Below, piece by piece: positions 34,537 through 46,578 of a stretch of 64,000 nucleotides of DNA. Location: assembly GCF_030272615.1 (NCBI RefSeq), contig NC_081410.1, forward strand, positions 146,594,349 through 146,658,348. Direction: 5' to 3'. The translations under genes were made by a program, and so were the position numbers. Each line of letters opens with the position of its first letter. Position 1 is the first letter of the stretch. Source of the stretch: Cryptomeria japonica (taxonomy: Eukaryota > Streptophyta > Pinopsida > Cupressales > Cupressaceae). The notes under the pieces were generated by a model. It saw only the letters and a program-made list of their open reading frames with translations, was not told where the DNA came from and did not search any database.

Positions 34537-35671
34537 TGTAGCATCATAAATTGTCACTAGGCCAATTTACACCTCATCTTCGTGCCCCTACTTTAGCATG
34601 TCCTATCCTCATCACCTATCTAGGTCTGTTTTGTTCGTATTCTCCAACTTTGAGACCATGAACACCCATTGGTGAGGTACCCCTCCCCCCTAAGCCTCAT
34701 CTTGGTCCTATATATAGAAGGAGGCACCATGGTCCCTCTAAATGGGGCCCAAATTTAAATTGGGGTAGATGTTGTATTTCCCCAGTGGGAATAGATCCTT
34801 GTGGCTCCACATGACTATTGTAGGTTGACCTAATCAATAATTTAGATAGATAGGCTATATAAAGACATTAATCAATTCATTTTAGATCTAAGTCTCCATC
34901 CATTATCTATCTAAAGCATTCTTGCATCTGTGAAGCATTCATTATCAAGTATTTTTCAGAGATCTTCAAGGTTGCATATTCATCATTCAACCATTATGGT
35001 GCAAAATTACATCATTCCAATGCTAGCATGTGTGTGTGATTAGGGTTTTGTCATGTTCATGTCATTTCATACAACATGTGATTACATTCAAAGAACAAAG
35101 CAACATCATCAACAACTACAAATTTTAGGTATATCTTTCCAGTATTTATTTCAGTATTTGCAAAGTTTGACTTAGGAAAACCCCTATTCCCAAAAAATTT
35201 CCCCTTCTTTCTATGTGCAAGAAACAGGTATAGAGCTATGTTCGGGAGGATTGACATGATTTGTAGGGACAAACAAGTTCACCTTTTGATGACAATAAAT
35301 TTAGAGGACTAGGGCAACTAGTAGCATGGTTCCCCAAAATTAGGCTGAACTTTTGGGAACATATTTGAATTTTCTTCTTCAACTCATATCCAGTTCGGTG
35401 TCTCCGTACCACAATTGTATCTCATGGTTTATGCCTAATCTCTTCAATATTCACTCATTTACCCTAATTTCAACATTTTCACAATTCAACCTAGAAAGAT
35501 GGAATTAATCCCTAACAGAGGTGGAATCTAATTAGAATTTCGGAGCTCCTTCCTTTAGAGGGATTAAGCCTAGATCTATTAGGTCCATCCCCGTTTCAAT
35601 GTGATGGTCTTTTATGCAAAATTAGTGGTTTCAGTATCTTCATTGGTGAAACCCTAATTTTCACCATTACA
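34537..35671 (+). repeat. Probable LTR, 1135 bp, plus orientation
   Basis: Begins TGTAGCATCATAAATTGT and ends CCATTACA (35671). A TATA candidate, TATATATAGAAGG, lies at about 34710. Immediately downstream, TTTTTTGTGAACCCAAC (35672-35688) resembles the primer-site sequence of the Tat element in this window (TTTGGTGAACCCGAC). The first ~20 bp recur at 58382. No second LTR or pol was found. Confidence 0.5.
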
Positions 35672-35691
35672 TTTTTTGTGAACCCAACTCC
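35672..35691 (+). other. Primer-binding-site-like junction
   Basis: GTGAACCCAACTCC follows the LTR end and matches the TGGTGAACCCGAC type of primer site seen at 50543-50560 with several differences. Confidence 0.35.
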
Positions 35692-35719
35692 TTACGCCAC
35701 TAATTCTGATTTGTGTTAT

Positions 35720-37250
35720 TAGATATGACTTGTGAGAATTTTAATTTTCAAATTTGCACTCATAGATTATATTTTTAATCAAATTACATAAATTTAAAGA
35801 TTAAATTCATTAAAACCCTAATTATTTTGGTTAATTTGATTTGTGGGTTGCATAATTTGTTATTTTTATTTTTGGACCTGATTTTAGACATTTATAATGG
35901 CACTTAATAGATCTGATTTATTTGCCATTTCACATAAGATTACATTACTTTTTGTATACACCTAAAAATGGTCTGAAGATAATTAGTTAAATAAGCAATT
36001 ATTTAATTAACCCCCCTTCCCAATTTAATTGAATTCATTATCAATTTGATTAAATTCCCTCATTCATCTACTTATTAATAAATCTAAGGATTTATTTAAT
36101 AGGTTCATTTCAATAGACCCTTTGATTAATTAATCTGAAATAATTAATCCTCCTCCATTAAATGCATTTCTTCTAATACCTTAATTAATTAAAACAAATC
36201 AATTTATGAGTTGTTGAAAGTTGATTAGCCTTTTCCTATTATTTGAATTTTTAAATTCAAATTAGCCACATGCCTCCTAACTTCTAACCACCTAACCTAA
36301 CCATCCCCTAACCTAACACATTCCACCTAACCCTGGGTTTAACTAGTCCTATCCTATCTTGCACATCCTAACCTCCTATGGTGTGTATATTCTCCCCTTG
36401 AGATACATGACACTTAGGCCACATGTCTCCTCCCTTGGACACTTGCCCTCTTATGAGCAAGGATCCTTGACACTTGTCACCATAGAGATGATAAATATCC
36501 CTCCCTCCAACCTCTTTTCCAACCTCCTCCAATTTCACCCTTGATATCTTCAGACTCAGTCTTGACCATTGATTCCTGTCACCTCACCTCTGGCCTTGGA
36601 AATCCTATAAATATCCCCCCGTTTGGAGCACAAAGGATCCCATCTCATTTTCATCTTATGCATTGTTATTATAGGCACATCCCATCTCATTTTCATCTTA
36701 TGCATTGTTACTATAGGCATATCCATTTTAGCATATCATTTAAGCATTGTTATTATAGGCAATGGCATCTTAGATCTAGCTTAATTTGATCATTTTCTAG
36801 CATAACTGTTGAATCATGTAGCTTAATAAATCTCCATTCTAGCTTAATTGCATCATCATCATAGCTTAATTAGACTCTTGGATCAATCTAGCATAATCAA
36901 TCTCATCTAGTTTGCATATCATATCATTTTAAATCCTCCGTCTAGGTGTAGTCAAGTCACTGGGATTGCTTATCCAAATCTGAGAGAAAATCCATACTCG
37001 CATCTCTAAGGAGGTGATAGGTCACCTTGTCATGGTCTATCTTTCATTTAATTTCAAATTGATAACCATGCTTTTAATTATTTATTGAGTGTTTGTGTTC
37101 CAGCTGCAGGTATCCTACTTCACACACACAACCTTTTTCACTTATATTTATCATAATCATGTGTTGGATAATGGTTTCTTTCACTTCATGTGGCTTTTTT
37201 TCATCCATAGCACTTTGACAAATTGCATTTTTAGAATTTCCAAAATGCTT
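35720..37250 (+). repeat. LTR-like non-coding sequence with TATA box
   Basis: AATTAA-rich sequence to about 36200, then CCTAACC-rich sequence, ACACTTGTCACC and CCTATAAATATCCCC (36605-36619), resembling in order the sense strand of the Tat LTR at 37253 (which has CCTATAAATAGAGCCC) but much diverged. It contains a 42-bp tandem repeat at 36639-36770 (CCCATCTCATTTTCATCTTA and GCATTGTTATTATAGGC). The Tat element is inserted at its right edge. Interpreted as an old LTR or element fragment. Confidence 0.35.
36639..36770 (+). repeat. 42-bp tandem repeat, about 2.5 copies
   Basis: CCCATCTCATTTTCATCTTA starts at 36639 and 36681. GCATTGTTA-TATAGGC closes each unit and a third, partial unit. Confidence 0.8.
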
Positions 37251-37252
37251 CC

Positions 37253-38644
37253 TGATGCTCTGCAAAATGGACAAGGTTAGTCTAAGATAAACAACACAAA
37301 ACACACAAGAAAATCGTTACTGTTAGTTAATCAAAAACTAATCTAAACAGCCATATCAAAAGAGACACTAAAATCATGCTAATATATCTAACTAATGAAA
37401 CAAAGATAATGAGGCATCTCCAAATGCCTCTTAGCATGGTCTTAGCTCCTTCTCCCTTGTTCCTCTCCTCTCCTCTCCAAGTTCCAAAATAGTGTAGCTC
37501 TCAGCAGCTTTTTGCACTATGGATGCTTATGGAGGTTTGAGATTGAAATATTGCTCTTAATGTAAAATGAAAAGCTAAAATACTAGATGATAATAAAATG
37601 ATTGATTTTATCCAAAATGACAAGATATTAGTTAATTATGCTAAAATGCTCTCTTAAAATGCCTATAGCTTAAATTCATACAAGTTTTCAGGATCTGGAT
37701 TATGAAGAAATGGGCTCTATTTATAGGAAAAATGGAGCAATGGATGGTTGAGATTGAGTAATCTCAACAAGGGTTAGGATTGAATGATTTCAAATCCATG
37801 TGAAGGCTTTCAACCCAATCCCAGGATGACAAGTGTCAATGTGAGATAGGTTGAGAGGAGAGGAAATAAGCATTAAATGCTTGACATGACTTTGGAAGTT
37901 AAAGTCAAGGTTAGTTGAATGAATAAACTCTTTATTCAAAGAATAAAGCTTTTATCCAATGGATAAACTCTTGTGCAAATGTGAAATGGATGAATATGGT
38001 CAAAACAATAAATGTTTGGGGGGACAGGTTTGAAATAACCATAAATGGTTATGTAAGAGCCATAAATGGTCATGTAAGAGCCATTAGTGGTCTTGGAAGA
38101 CTTTGGGGGTTAATTTGTTGAACACACAAAACATTAAATGCTTTTCAAAGACTTTGGAGTCTTTGAGAAGTGACTCCATTTTGCTTAGGAACATGACAAT
38201 ACTTAGGGGATGGATTAGGCTAATTAGGAAGAGGTTAGAAGAATCTAGAAGGGGATTAGATTTTGCAAGTGGATTTGGTGGGTGAGGGAAAATAGGATTT
38301 TATTTAAAATAAAAATTCATTTATTTCAATAAATGCGTGCAAGTTGCATTTGTAGGAAAATGCAAGTGGGGTGGGGATAATGATTTAAATAAATGTTTTA
38401 TTTAATTTATTTAAAAGAGGAAAAGGGGATTAAATGAAATAAATATGATTTATTCATTTAATTGATTGTGAATTTGGTTTAATGAATTAATTAAAATAAA
38501 TTGAATAATTTATTTAATTAATAGAAGAATGTTTGAAGATGAATTAATTAAATGTTAATTTAATTAACTGGTGGCTAGTGTATTTTTAATCAAATAAATA
38601 GCGAATATTTATTTAATTAAGCTGGACAGATTTGTGTGACTACA
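37253..38644 (-). repeat. 3' LTR of the Tat element
   Basis: 1392 bp; sense strand begins TGTAGTCACA and ends GCATCA. The TATA candidate on the sense strand is CCTATAAATAG (37717-37727). Sequence contains AATTAA-rich U3 and the long C/T-rich stretch near 37450-37500. The 61-codon frame at 38103 and its twin at 51413 are LTR sequence, not genes. Confidence 0.97.
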
Positions 38645-38661
38645 TTTGCCCCTCTTTGAGA
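38645..38661 (-). other. Polypurine tract
   Basis: Sense strand CTCAAAGAGGGGCAA immediately precedes the 3' LTR; it primes plus-strand DNA synthesis. Confidence 0.8.
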
Positions 38662-41050
38662 CGATGCGGTTTATCGCGTCATTTCAAAGAAAGAAAAACT
38701 GGTGTGAAGAAATGCCCCATAAAATGTAAATTTAATGGGTGGTATGCCCCCTCGAGAGATGGGCCGAATTTTTTTTGAAAAATCGGGCGATCTCTTGAAA
38801 AAGAATGAAAAGTGGAGGGGAGGTAGAATAGAAGAAATTAGAACTAATGATGAAAGAATGGGAGAAAATGGAGTGAATATGAAGAAACAACAAGCCAGTG
38901 AGTACCCTGAGGTCATGCAAGAGATACATAGTAGATGTAGTGTGGGGTTTGGATTGATGCTATACAATTGATCAAAATTGGTTGGACAATCTGGTGCAAT
39001 CGGTTTAATTGCCCCGGTCAAGTCAAAGCGTGACAATTGATGTCAGTTGGTCGCTTGGACATGATAAAGTCTGAGTAAGTGAATCAAAATGACCTGATGT
39101 GACTTAGACAATTGATGTAATTGCCCGATGAAGTCAAGGTATATGAAGCAAAATACTCGTTGAGACATAGACAATTGATGTAATTGTCTGATGTGATTGT
39201 GTTTGATTGGTTGATCAATTGATAGTGTGTGCGTGTGATGGATGGTTGTGGGGAATCATGGCAGTCCCGTTGAGACTAGGTCATTATGATAAATGCTTGA
39301 TGTAGTCTAGGATTACCATAATCGATTACCTGTTGAGACCCGAAGATACTTGATCAGAGTATCTATTGATAGTCTAAGTGTGTGTGAGTCGAGGTACCTG
39401 TGCAGAGAGAGTAACTTGCTTGTCTTATTGGATGACTTAGCATAGGAAACACAATCCCTCCTATTTAGAGATGGATGGTGATGAACGTGGCTTGATTGGG
39501 TTGATTGAGAAATGATGTAGGGTATGTGATGCTGATTATCGAGATGGGGAGGGTGAGGGGGGGGGGGTTCGATGTTAGATAGAAGAAATGGAGAACCCAT
39601 GACTCATTCCTATGGAAGAAGAGGAAAATAGAGTATGCATTATTATGACTATGTATGCATGATATGCAGCTATTATGAATGTATGGATGGGTGGAATGCA
39701 ACGAAATGCAATATATACAGATGAGATGAGATGACGATCCATAGTGCTCTATTTTCATCATTGAGCTTTAAAATGTTGGAAGAGAATACAAGCATCTTGA
39801 CATAATGATTCAAGATGACCTGAGTATTCCTTACATGGATTTTATATAGCAAGTTAATACAAACGACTTGATATAAGGGTCAAGTCAACCAGAGTATTGC
39901 TTGCGGAACAGACAAGGATTATCTCCATTCATGCATGACTTGGATCGTCCTCCTTGATCTTAGGCTGATCATATCCTGAGACAAGTGCATACCGTACTAA
40001 GAAATAAAACCTTTATCCAGTTTGGATGAGGTAGGAGGAACCAAAGGAAGAGCAATGTACCTGCAAACAAACAATATATACATAAAGAATAAAGAGTAAG
40101 GATCCTTGGTAATGGTTCATGCTCATATGGTCGAGGTATACGCTGTAGTCAGCAAGCCATAATGATCTATGACTGCATTTGGCATAAGATCACGTAGCTT
40201 GGTGAACTTCCTATGTAGACACCATTAGTACATACCCCAATACTTCATCGGAATAAATCGCAGAAGACATACAAACAATGCTGAAAGATCCCGATACAGA
40301 TAAATGAATGATTGTACTCACAAACCAACCAAGTATTTGATAGCTTAACATAATTTTCTTGTCAAAGAAAACGTCACTTTTGTCTTTGTTTTGGTAAGGA
40401 AGGATGCATCCTTGTTGAAGACAGTTTTGAGTGTTGATGGTGATTGTGTGGTCGATTTGGTAAATGGTCATCGTGTGAGTATTTTGTCAATGTTTGTTTT
40501 GTATCTGTGCGGATGAGTATGTACAAGGTGTTGCCATGTTTTTGTTTTTCGATGGTTTTTCGTTGTTTTTGGACTTTGTATTGTTTTTTTTTTTTGTTTG
40601 GATTTTTGAATGGTTTTGAATGTTTTTGGATTTTGTGAGACATTTTTGAATGTTTTTGGATTTTTGAATGGTTTTGAATGTTTTTGGTATTTTGACGATT
40701 GTTTGGAATGAAGAACTTAATGAATCATAAGATATTGTAGAATCCACTTCCATCAATAGGTTAAGGGCATTGCCCCCAATTTAGACATGACTATGATAAA
40801 GCGGGATGCTAGACACATGAAGTACTTTCTTTGACTACAGATCAAATAACAAGCCATGGTTTAGATGGATGGATGTGTGTATGAAGTAGATGTGATCCCA
40901 ACAAGTCTGAAAGACAATGGAGCCATAGCCTTTACCAGTGGCGCCTGTTTGTCAGGTTTTTACCATCATACTTACTGAAGGTGCCACCGGAGTGGTTGTT
41001 CACCATTTGGATGCATGATTTTTCTTTACTTTTTTGAATGTTTTTGTATT
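38662..41050 (-). other. Non-coding 3' internal region of the Tat element
   Basis: About 2.4 kb between the integrase end and the polypurine tract. Open frames here are short and on both strands. Noted structures: four or more GAC-TTGATGTAATTG-type repeats around 39010-39200 on the plus strand, a G-run at 39558, and a tandem repeat at 40540-40690. Long non-coding stretches at this place are common in large Tat elements. Confidence 0.6.
40520..40695. repeat. TTTTTGAATG/TTTTGGA tandem repeat
   Basis: Imperfect units of TTTTTGAATGGTTTTGAATG and TTTTTGGATTTTTGAATG, with a T-run at 40586. It recurs in shorter form at 41030-41090. The minus-strand frame reading it as Lys/Asn/Ser repeats is not a gene. 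Confidence 0.75.
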
Positions 41051-41119
41051 TCTTCAGGACATTTTTCTGAATGTTTTTGGTATTTTCTGGTATGTAGGGG
41101 AGCCTGATGCTCCGTTCAG

Positions 41120-41700
41120 CTTAGGTATAAAACCGTTTGAGGTGCATGTTGTTGATTGGATCTGCAAACGGTTCTCCTTCTGATGTAGCCAACTGATATG
41201 CTCCGGACCCGAATACAACAGTGACAACATATGGGCCCAATCAATTTGATTCAAACTTGCCTTGATGTTCTCTGTTTGGTTGATTGTGAGGATTCTCTCG
41301 AAGAACAAGATCACCTACCTCAAATGTATGAGGTCTAACTTGGTGATTGTAGCTTCTGCTCATACGCTGCTGATAAGCTTTGAGATGGTTGTACGCAGCT
41401 TGTCGCTTCTCATCTAGTAACTCTAAGTCCTGAAGATGGGATACTCTGTAGGCTTCATCATCTATTAGATTATGCAAGGAAACCCATAGTGATGGTATCT
41501 CGACCTCAATAAGCAAGATAGCTTTGGCACCATAGACCAATGAGTAAGGAGTTGCACCTGTAGGGGTTCGAATGCTAGTTCGATATGCCCATAGCGCTGG
41601 ATTTAGTTGAACATGCCAATCACGGCCGACATCATTGACTGTCTTCTTTAGGATCCTCAATATGTTTTTATTGGATGCTTCAGCCTGACCATTGGCGAAT
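41120..41700 (-). pseudogene. Integrase, internally deleted (C-terminal half only)
   Basis: The frame at 41241-41700 keeps the end of the catalytic core from the last Glu (GQAEASNKNILRILKKTV) through WAYRTSIRTPTGATPYSLVYG and the C-terminal region. An in-frame TGA at 41241 precedes the last ~40 codons (GPYVV to KRFYT near 41120). The zinc-binding HHCC domain and the first two catalytic Asp residues are absent. The RNase H linker (YLRDHTLPPNQ...FIRQ) runs directly into the core at about 41695, with a frame change at the joint. This is an internal deletion of some 0.7 kb by comparison with family length. The protein cannot catalyse integration. Confidence 0.85.
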
Positions 41701-42866
41701 AAAGGTTTTATGTTGGTTATTCGATTGGTTGGGAGGAAGGGTGTGATCACGGAGATAGGTGTAGAATTCACCGTACCATGGGGATTCAGGACCGACAAGG
41801 CGACATATCATTTCAAATTCAGGGATATCATAAGCGGGGATCCAAAGCTGTTCTACCAAGAACTCGTAGCGTGTTGAATTCTGTGGAAGATCTAGTAGAG
41901 ATGCGATGGTGGCCATAGCGTCAGCAGCTCGATTCTGATCTCTTGGTATCTGCGCAAAAGTGATAGTAGAAAATGATGTCTTTAGATTGTCCACCATTTG
42001 CTTATATGGCATGAGTTTATCATCCTTGGTCTGATATTCATCTGTTGCTTGTCGAATGACTAGTTGGGAGTCGCCATATACTTGTAGTTCTTGTAATTTC
42101 CATTGTACGACTAACCTGAGTCCCGTGATCAAGGCCTCATACTCTGCTATGTTGTTAGTGCATGGAAATGTGAGCCTATAAGACTTCGGGATGCTGTCAC
42201 CTTGAGGTGTGATAAACAGAATGCCTGCCCCCGAGCGATGCCTAGTGTATGAACCATCAAAGTATAGTTTCCATGGTTGTGCTGTTGTGATCATGAATAT
42301 CTCTTCATCTGGAAAATTGGAAATGAGACGATGATCGCCTATGAGAGGTGCATCGGCCAACTGATCTGCAATAACCTGCCCTTTGATAGCTTTACGATCT
42401 ATATACTCGATGTCAAATTCACTTAGAATCATCACCCATTTGGCCAAGCGACCTGTCAATGGTGCTTTGTTGAGTAAATACTTGAGTGGATCAATCTTTG
42501 CAATGAGGTGTACCTTGTGTGTTAACAGATAGTGTCTTAGTTTAGTGGCTGCTAAGATTACTGCTAGGCAAGCTCGCTCAATAGGTGTGTAATTGAGTTC
42601 ATAGCCCACCAGTGTGCGAGAGATGTAGTATACAGCACACTCTTTTCCTTCTGCATTATGTTGTGTCAGTAGTACACCCAATGTTGTACTTGTTGCTGAG
42701 ATATAGAGTAACAATGATCTACTTGGATCTGGTGGCATCAGCAATGGTGGATTCATGAGATAGTCTTTAAGCGTTTGAAATGCTTGCTGTCATCGGGCAT
42801 CCCACTGAAAGCGGATGTTCTTGTGTAGCAGATGTGTAAATGGGTGACACTTATCAGCCAGTTGTG
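41700..42866 (-). pseudogene. Pol: RNase H and second (archaeal-type) RNase H
   Basis: Same frame as the reverse transcriptase. The Ty3-type RNase H is at about 42330-42750 (LLLYISATSTTLGVLL, YISRTL, AVILAATKLRHYL; the usual first Asp reads Ser in YISATS). A second RNase H follows at about 41890-42290, with WKLYFDGSYTRHRSGAGIL, NIAEYEALITGL, VYGDSQLVI and DQNRAADAMA carrying D, E, D and D. The pair is diagnostic of Tat elements. Stop codons: TGA at 42877 and TGA at 42790, both upstream of the RNase H ATG at 42756. Confidence 0.9.
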
Positions 42867-42876
42867 CAATGAATCT

Positions 42877-44757
42877 TCAGATGGATTGAAGTCGCCCTTG
42901 TAATGTCCTTAGCTGACTGATATTCTTTGGTGGTGGCATGTCCATGATTGCTTTTACCTTTGTTGGGTCGACCTCAATACCTTTGCTTGAGACAATGTAT
43001 CCTAGAAGCTTCCCGGAGGTTACTCCAAAGACACATTTCTTTGGGTTGAGTCGAACATGGTATTGTTCCAGTCTATCAAAGATTTTATCTAAGATGTGGA
43101 GATGCCCTTCTCTGGTGAGTGATTTTGCTAGTAAGTCATCCACATAATCTTCCATCATAGTATGCATCATGTCATGGAAGATGGTGGTCATTGCTCTTTG
43201 ATAGGTTGCTCCTGCATTCTTGAGACCAAAAGGCATTACATTCCAACAATATGTGCCCCATGGACATGCGAAGGCTGTCTTATGTTGATCTTCTGGTGCG
43301 ATCTTTATTTGATTGTATCCTGAAAAGCCATCCATAAGTGAAAGCATGGCATGTCCCACTATCAGATCCACTATGATGTTGATATTTGGTAGGGGGAAGT
43401 CATCCTTAGGACAGGCCTTATTCAGATCTCTGAAGTTAGTACAAATGCAGATGCCCCCTTTTGGTTTGCCGACATGCACAATATTGGAGATCCATTCTGC
43501 ATAATCAATTGGTATAATGAAACCAACATCTAGGAGTTTCTTGAGTTCTGTTTTTACTAGCACTGCAATCTGAGGATGCATCTTATGAAGCTTTTGTTTG
43601 ACAGGTTTGGCTCCTTCTGCTACAGTAAGGTGATGCATGACTAAATCAGGATCAAGCCCAGGCATGTCTGCATATGACCATGCAAAGTTGATCTGACGCT
43701 TCTGGAAGAACTCTATAAAATTAGTTTGTTCTTCTGGAGTGAGAAGAGATGCCAAATGTATGAGGTGAGGATTTTCAGGAGTCCCCACATTGTATTCTTT
43801 GGTTTCCTCAATGAGAATCGTTGATTGTTCCTGTTGTGTACTATCAGGGAGAATGTCAAACCCTTCATCCTCAGGCACCTTAGAGAGGTTTTCACCATTG
43901 GATACACTCTTTCTTTTTACTTTTGTTGGATCAAACAGTGCCACAATGTGGTTTTCACTGGAAGATCCATGTTTTATTGTTATATTTTTGCAGCTGAAAG
44001 GTTTGGCATCTGCCTCGAAGTATGTTACGCTATTAAGTTCAATGGCGAATCTAGCTTTGTGATCCCTGCTTGGTAGGTTATCCCTTATTTCCAAAAAGTC
44101 CATGATGGCCTCATCGTTTTGGAAGAAGTCAAGACATGGGGGATTTGGTTGGTTCCATTCGATGAGTTCAGGGTGGATAATGGGCATTATTTCATCGATT
44201 AGGTTAAGTGCGTTAGATGTATTAGTGAGGGATAGGACGTTATGGTGAAGGTCGTTAATGGTACTCTCCCTGTCAGAATCAGGCGTAGGATGAGACGTAG
44301 GGTCTGTGGAAGATGTTTCCAGTTCAGGAACCCAAGTGGTCTTTATCTGTGCTTCTCCGTAAACAGGGATGTCTTTGCATGGTGGAGGTAGTGGTGTATC
44401 TTCCTCATCTGAAGTGTTAAGCTGTACAGAATCAAATTCCCACTCATGTGAGTCAGTCTCTGAGTCACTTTCTAGCATCCGATTACTATACCATATTGGG
44501 ATGTCTTTTGAGTTAAATACTGCAGGTGTGATTGGTTGATGTACCTTTGTAGTGATCGGTGCTGCAGGAAGGTCGATGGGGATTAAAGAATCTGGTACAG
44601 GGAGTATCAATAATATTGACTCAGTGGCTTCTACTGGAACTGTTGGTGCTATAGATGTTGCTGCGGGTTCTAATATAGTTGCTGCTGCTAATTGTGTTGT
44701 TGATGTTATTGTTGTTGCTGACGGGATCACTGGTTCGTTTGGTGAGATGAGTGGCAT
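42877..44757 (-). pseudogene. Pol: linker and reverse transcriptase
   Basis: 626 codons from the first Met after the TAG at 44854. Residues 1-340 are a Pro/Thr/Ser-rich and acidic linker of unknown role. The RT covers residues ~380-605: VGFIIPIDYAEWISNIV, FRDLNKACPKDDFPLPNI, the catalytic Asp in SLMDGFSGYNQI, GLKNAGATYQRAM, YVDD at residues 538-541 (about 43135-43146), and LLGYIVSSKGIEVDP. The RT itself is uninterrupted with its catalytic residues present. It belongs to one long gag-pol frame (all segments from 47829 to 41700 are in phase apart from stops). It ends at the TGA at 42877 inside LQGRLQSI, the RT thumb end. Confidence 0.93.
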
Positions 44758-44853
44758 TGGTGATGGTTGTGCTGGGATTTTGAGCCTTGGTGGGACAGCT
44801 GCAATGGTGTTTGATGCTGCTTTGATAATGAAAGGTGTCCTTTTTGCCGTAGG

Positions 44854-46536
44854 CTAACATAATGGTTTGCTGGATTTTCCTTTGAATTTGAGTTTAGGAA
44901 AGATCTCCTTTTCAAAGCCTAGGCCTGTATTACCTTTGGGCTTTAATTCCGGCAGCAGAGGTTCATGTCGTCCTTGTTTGCAATATCCCAAAGCACTCTG
45001 ACCATAATACCCCATTCTTTGCATAATGAGGAGACCTTTTCCATACTGATCTGTAGGAAGTCTAACTTGTGGTATATTAGTGGTGATGGGATCTTTATAG
45101 ATCCAGTCCGCTAAGTCCTCCTCTTGGGTTTCTTCTTCTTGACTCTTTCCAAGGATGAAAGGTGTCAAAGCACATGCTGGCATGACTAGTGGTTGTCGGA
45201 GTACCTGTTGTGGTTTACCATGTGTTCTAGGGGAAATGGGCATTTGTCCCACACAAAAGAGTTCACTCAAGTTGTATTCCCCAGGACCTTCCTTTGCTAT
45301 CTTCATCTTAAGTTTTTCTTGCTTTGGTATAGTGGTGTTCGAACTAGCAAGAGATGTGGGACTTATATATGATGTGGAGGAAATGGCTTCTCTATTATTA
45401 GAAACAGTAATCTCTGGTTGATGGCTGATATTATGGCAATACGCAAAGGGATTTGCATCGCCCAAGATTGTGATCTCTACACCGTTATGTGGGAACTTGA
45501 TATATTGATGGTAGGTAGATGGAACGGCTTGCATGGCATGTATCCAAGGTCTTCCTAGCAATAGATTGTATGGCAGAGGAAGGTCCAGAACCTGACAGAT
45601 GATGTGCTTTACCATGGGGCCCACTCGGATTGGTAGTACCACAGCTCCTTTGGATGACCGCTCTGCATCATCATAGGCTTTGATTGTGATCTTCTTATGA
45701 GGATCCACTGATTCTACCGCATATCCCAATGCTGTGACCAACTGTAGTGTACAAATATTTAAGCCTGCTCCATTATCTATCAAGACTCGCTTGATCCTAT
45801 GCTGGTTAATAAATCCTTCAATGTGTAGTGAAGCGTTATGAGGTTGTTGGAAGGAAGAGTTGTCACTTTCGGAAAAAGTGAGACAAGGTGATGATTTGAG
45901 ACTTCCAACCAAGGCTTGAAATTGGTCTGTATTCAGATTTGCAAGGACTGACGCCTCTTGGAGTGCTTGATCCAAGATAGTTTTATGGGATGGCGATAGG
46001 CGCAATAGTTCTAAAATGGATATAAGCGCAGGTGTTTTGTCTAATTGTTCCACAAGATTGTACTGCTTTGGTATGGAGGTGGTACCTTGTGGAGCTGCCT
46101 TTATGGTGACCTTGCCACGTCGTGTAACAACATTGCAATTTGAGTTGGGATTTTTAAAGGTTATAGTTGCAACTTGTTCACTGGCATCATACAGATGATC
46201 TATAGTGTAATTATACGCAGCCTGTGTATAATCAGTGGTATCAGTGCCTCGTCTAGAAGTGGAAGGACCCCTTTGATCTTGTGATGGAAGTGGATTTTTG
46301 AACATCAGATGATCATTATTGGTTGTTTTTGGGTCATGTCCTTCAATTTCAATTTCTTCTCGGTCAATAAGATCTTGAATAAGATCTTTTAATCGGTGAC
46401 AATTACTTGTCTTGTGTCCTCTTCCTTGATGGAATTCACAGTGTTCAGTGTCTCGCCACCATGCCGGTTTGACCTGAGGCTCATAGTTTGAGAGTTTAGG
46501 TAGAGTGACCAAATTTTGAGAAATGAGTTGTCGCAA
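44854..46536 (-). pseudogene. Gag C-terminus and aspartic protease
   Basis: 560 codons in phase with gag and RT. Residues 33-46 (CEFHQGRGHKTSNC) form the C-x2-H...GH...C knuckle typical of Tat gag. The protease lies at about residues 235-360: RIKRVLIDNGAGLN (active Asp at residue 254, about 45775-45777; the usual D-S/T-G reads D-N-G), KKITIKAYDDAERSSKG and YNLLLGRPWIHAM (the LLGR-W block). The tail contains a G-patch-like stretch (YGKGLLIMQRMGYYGQSALGY). It ends at TAG 44854, after which the frame continues into the RT linker. Confidence 0.88.
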
Positions 46537-46578
46537 TACTGTTTCAATGGGTTCCCCTAAGGGAGTGTATGTACGTTT

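Noticed and set aside
37253-38644. Gene at 38103-38285 duplicated at 51413-51595
   Set aside because: The two similar frames are the same position in the two LTRs of the Tat element.
44552-44857. 101-codon plus-strand Gly/Val-rich frame
   Set aside because: Antisense of the Pro/Thr/Ser-rich linker of the Tat pol; composition explained by the opposite strand.
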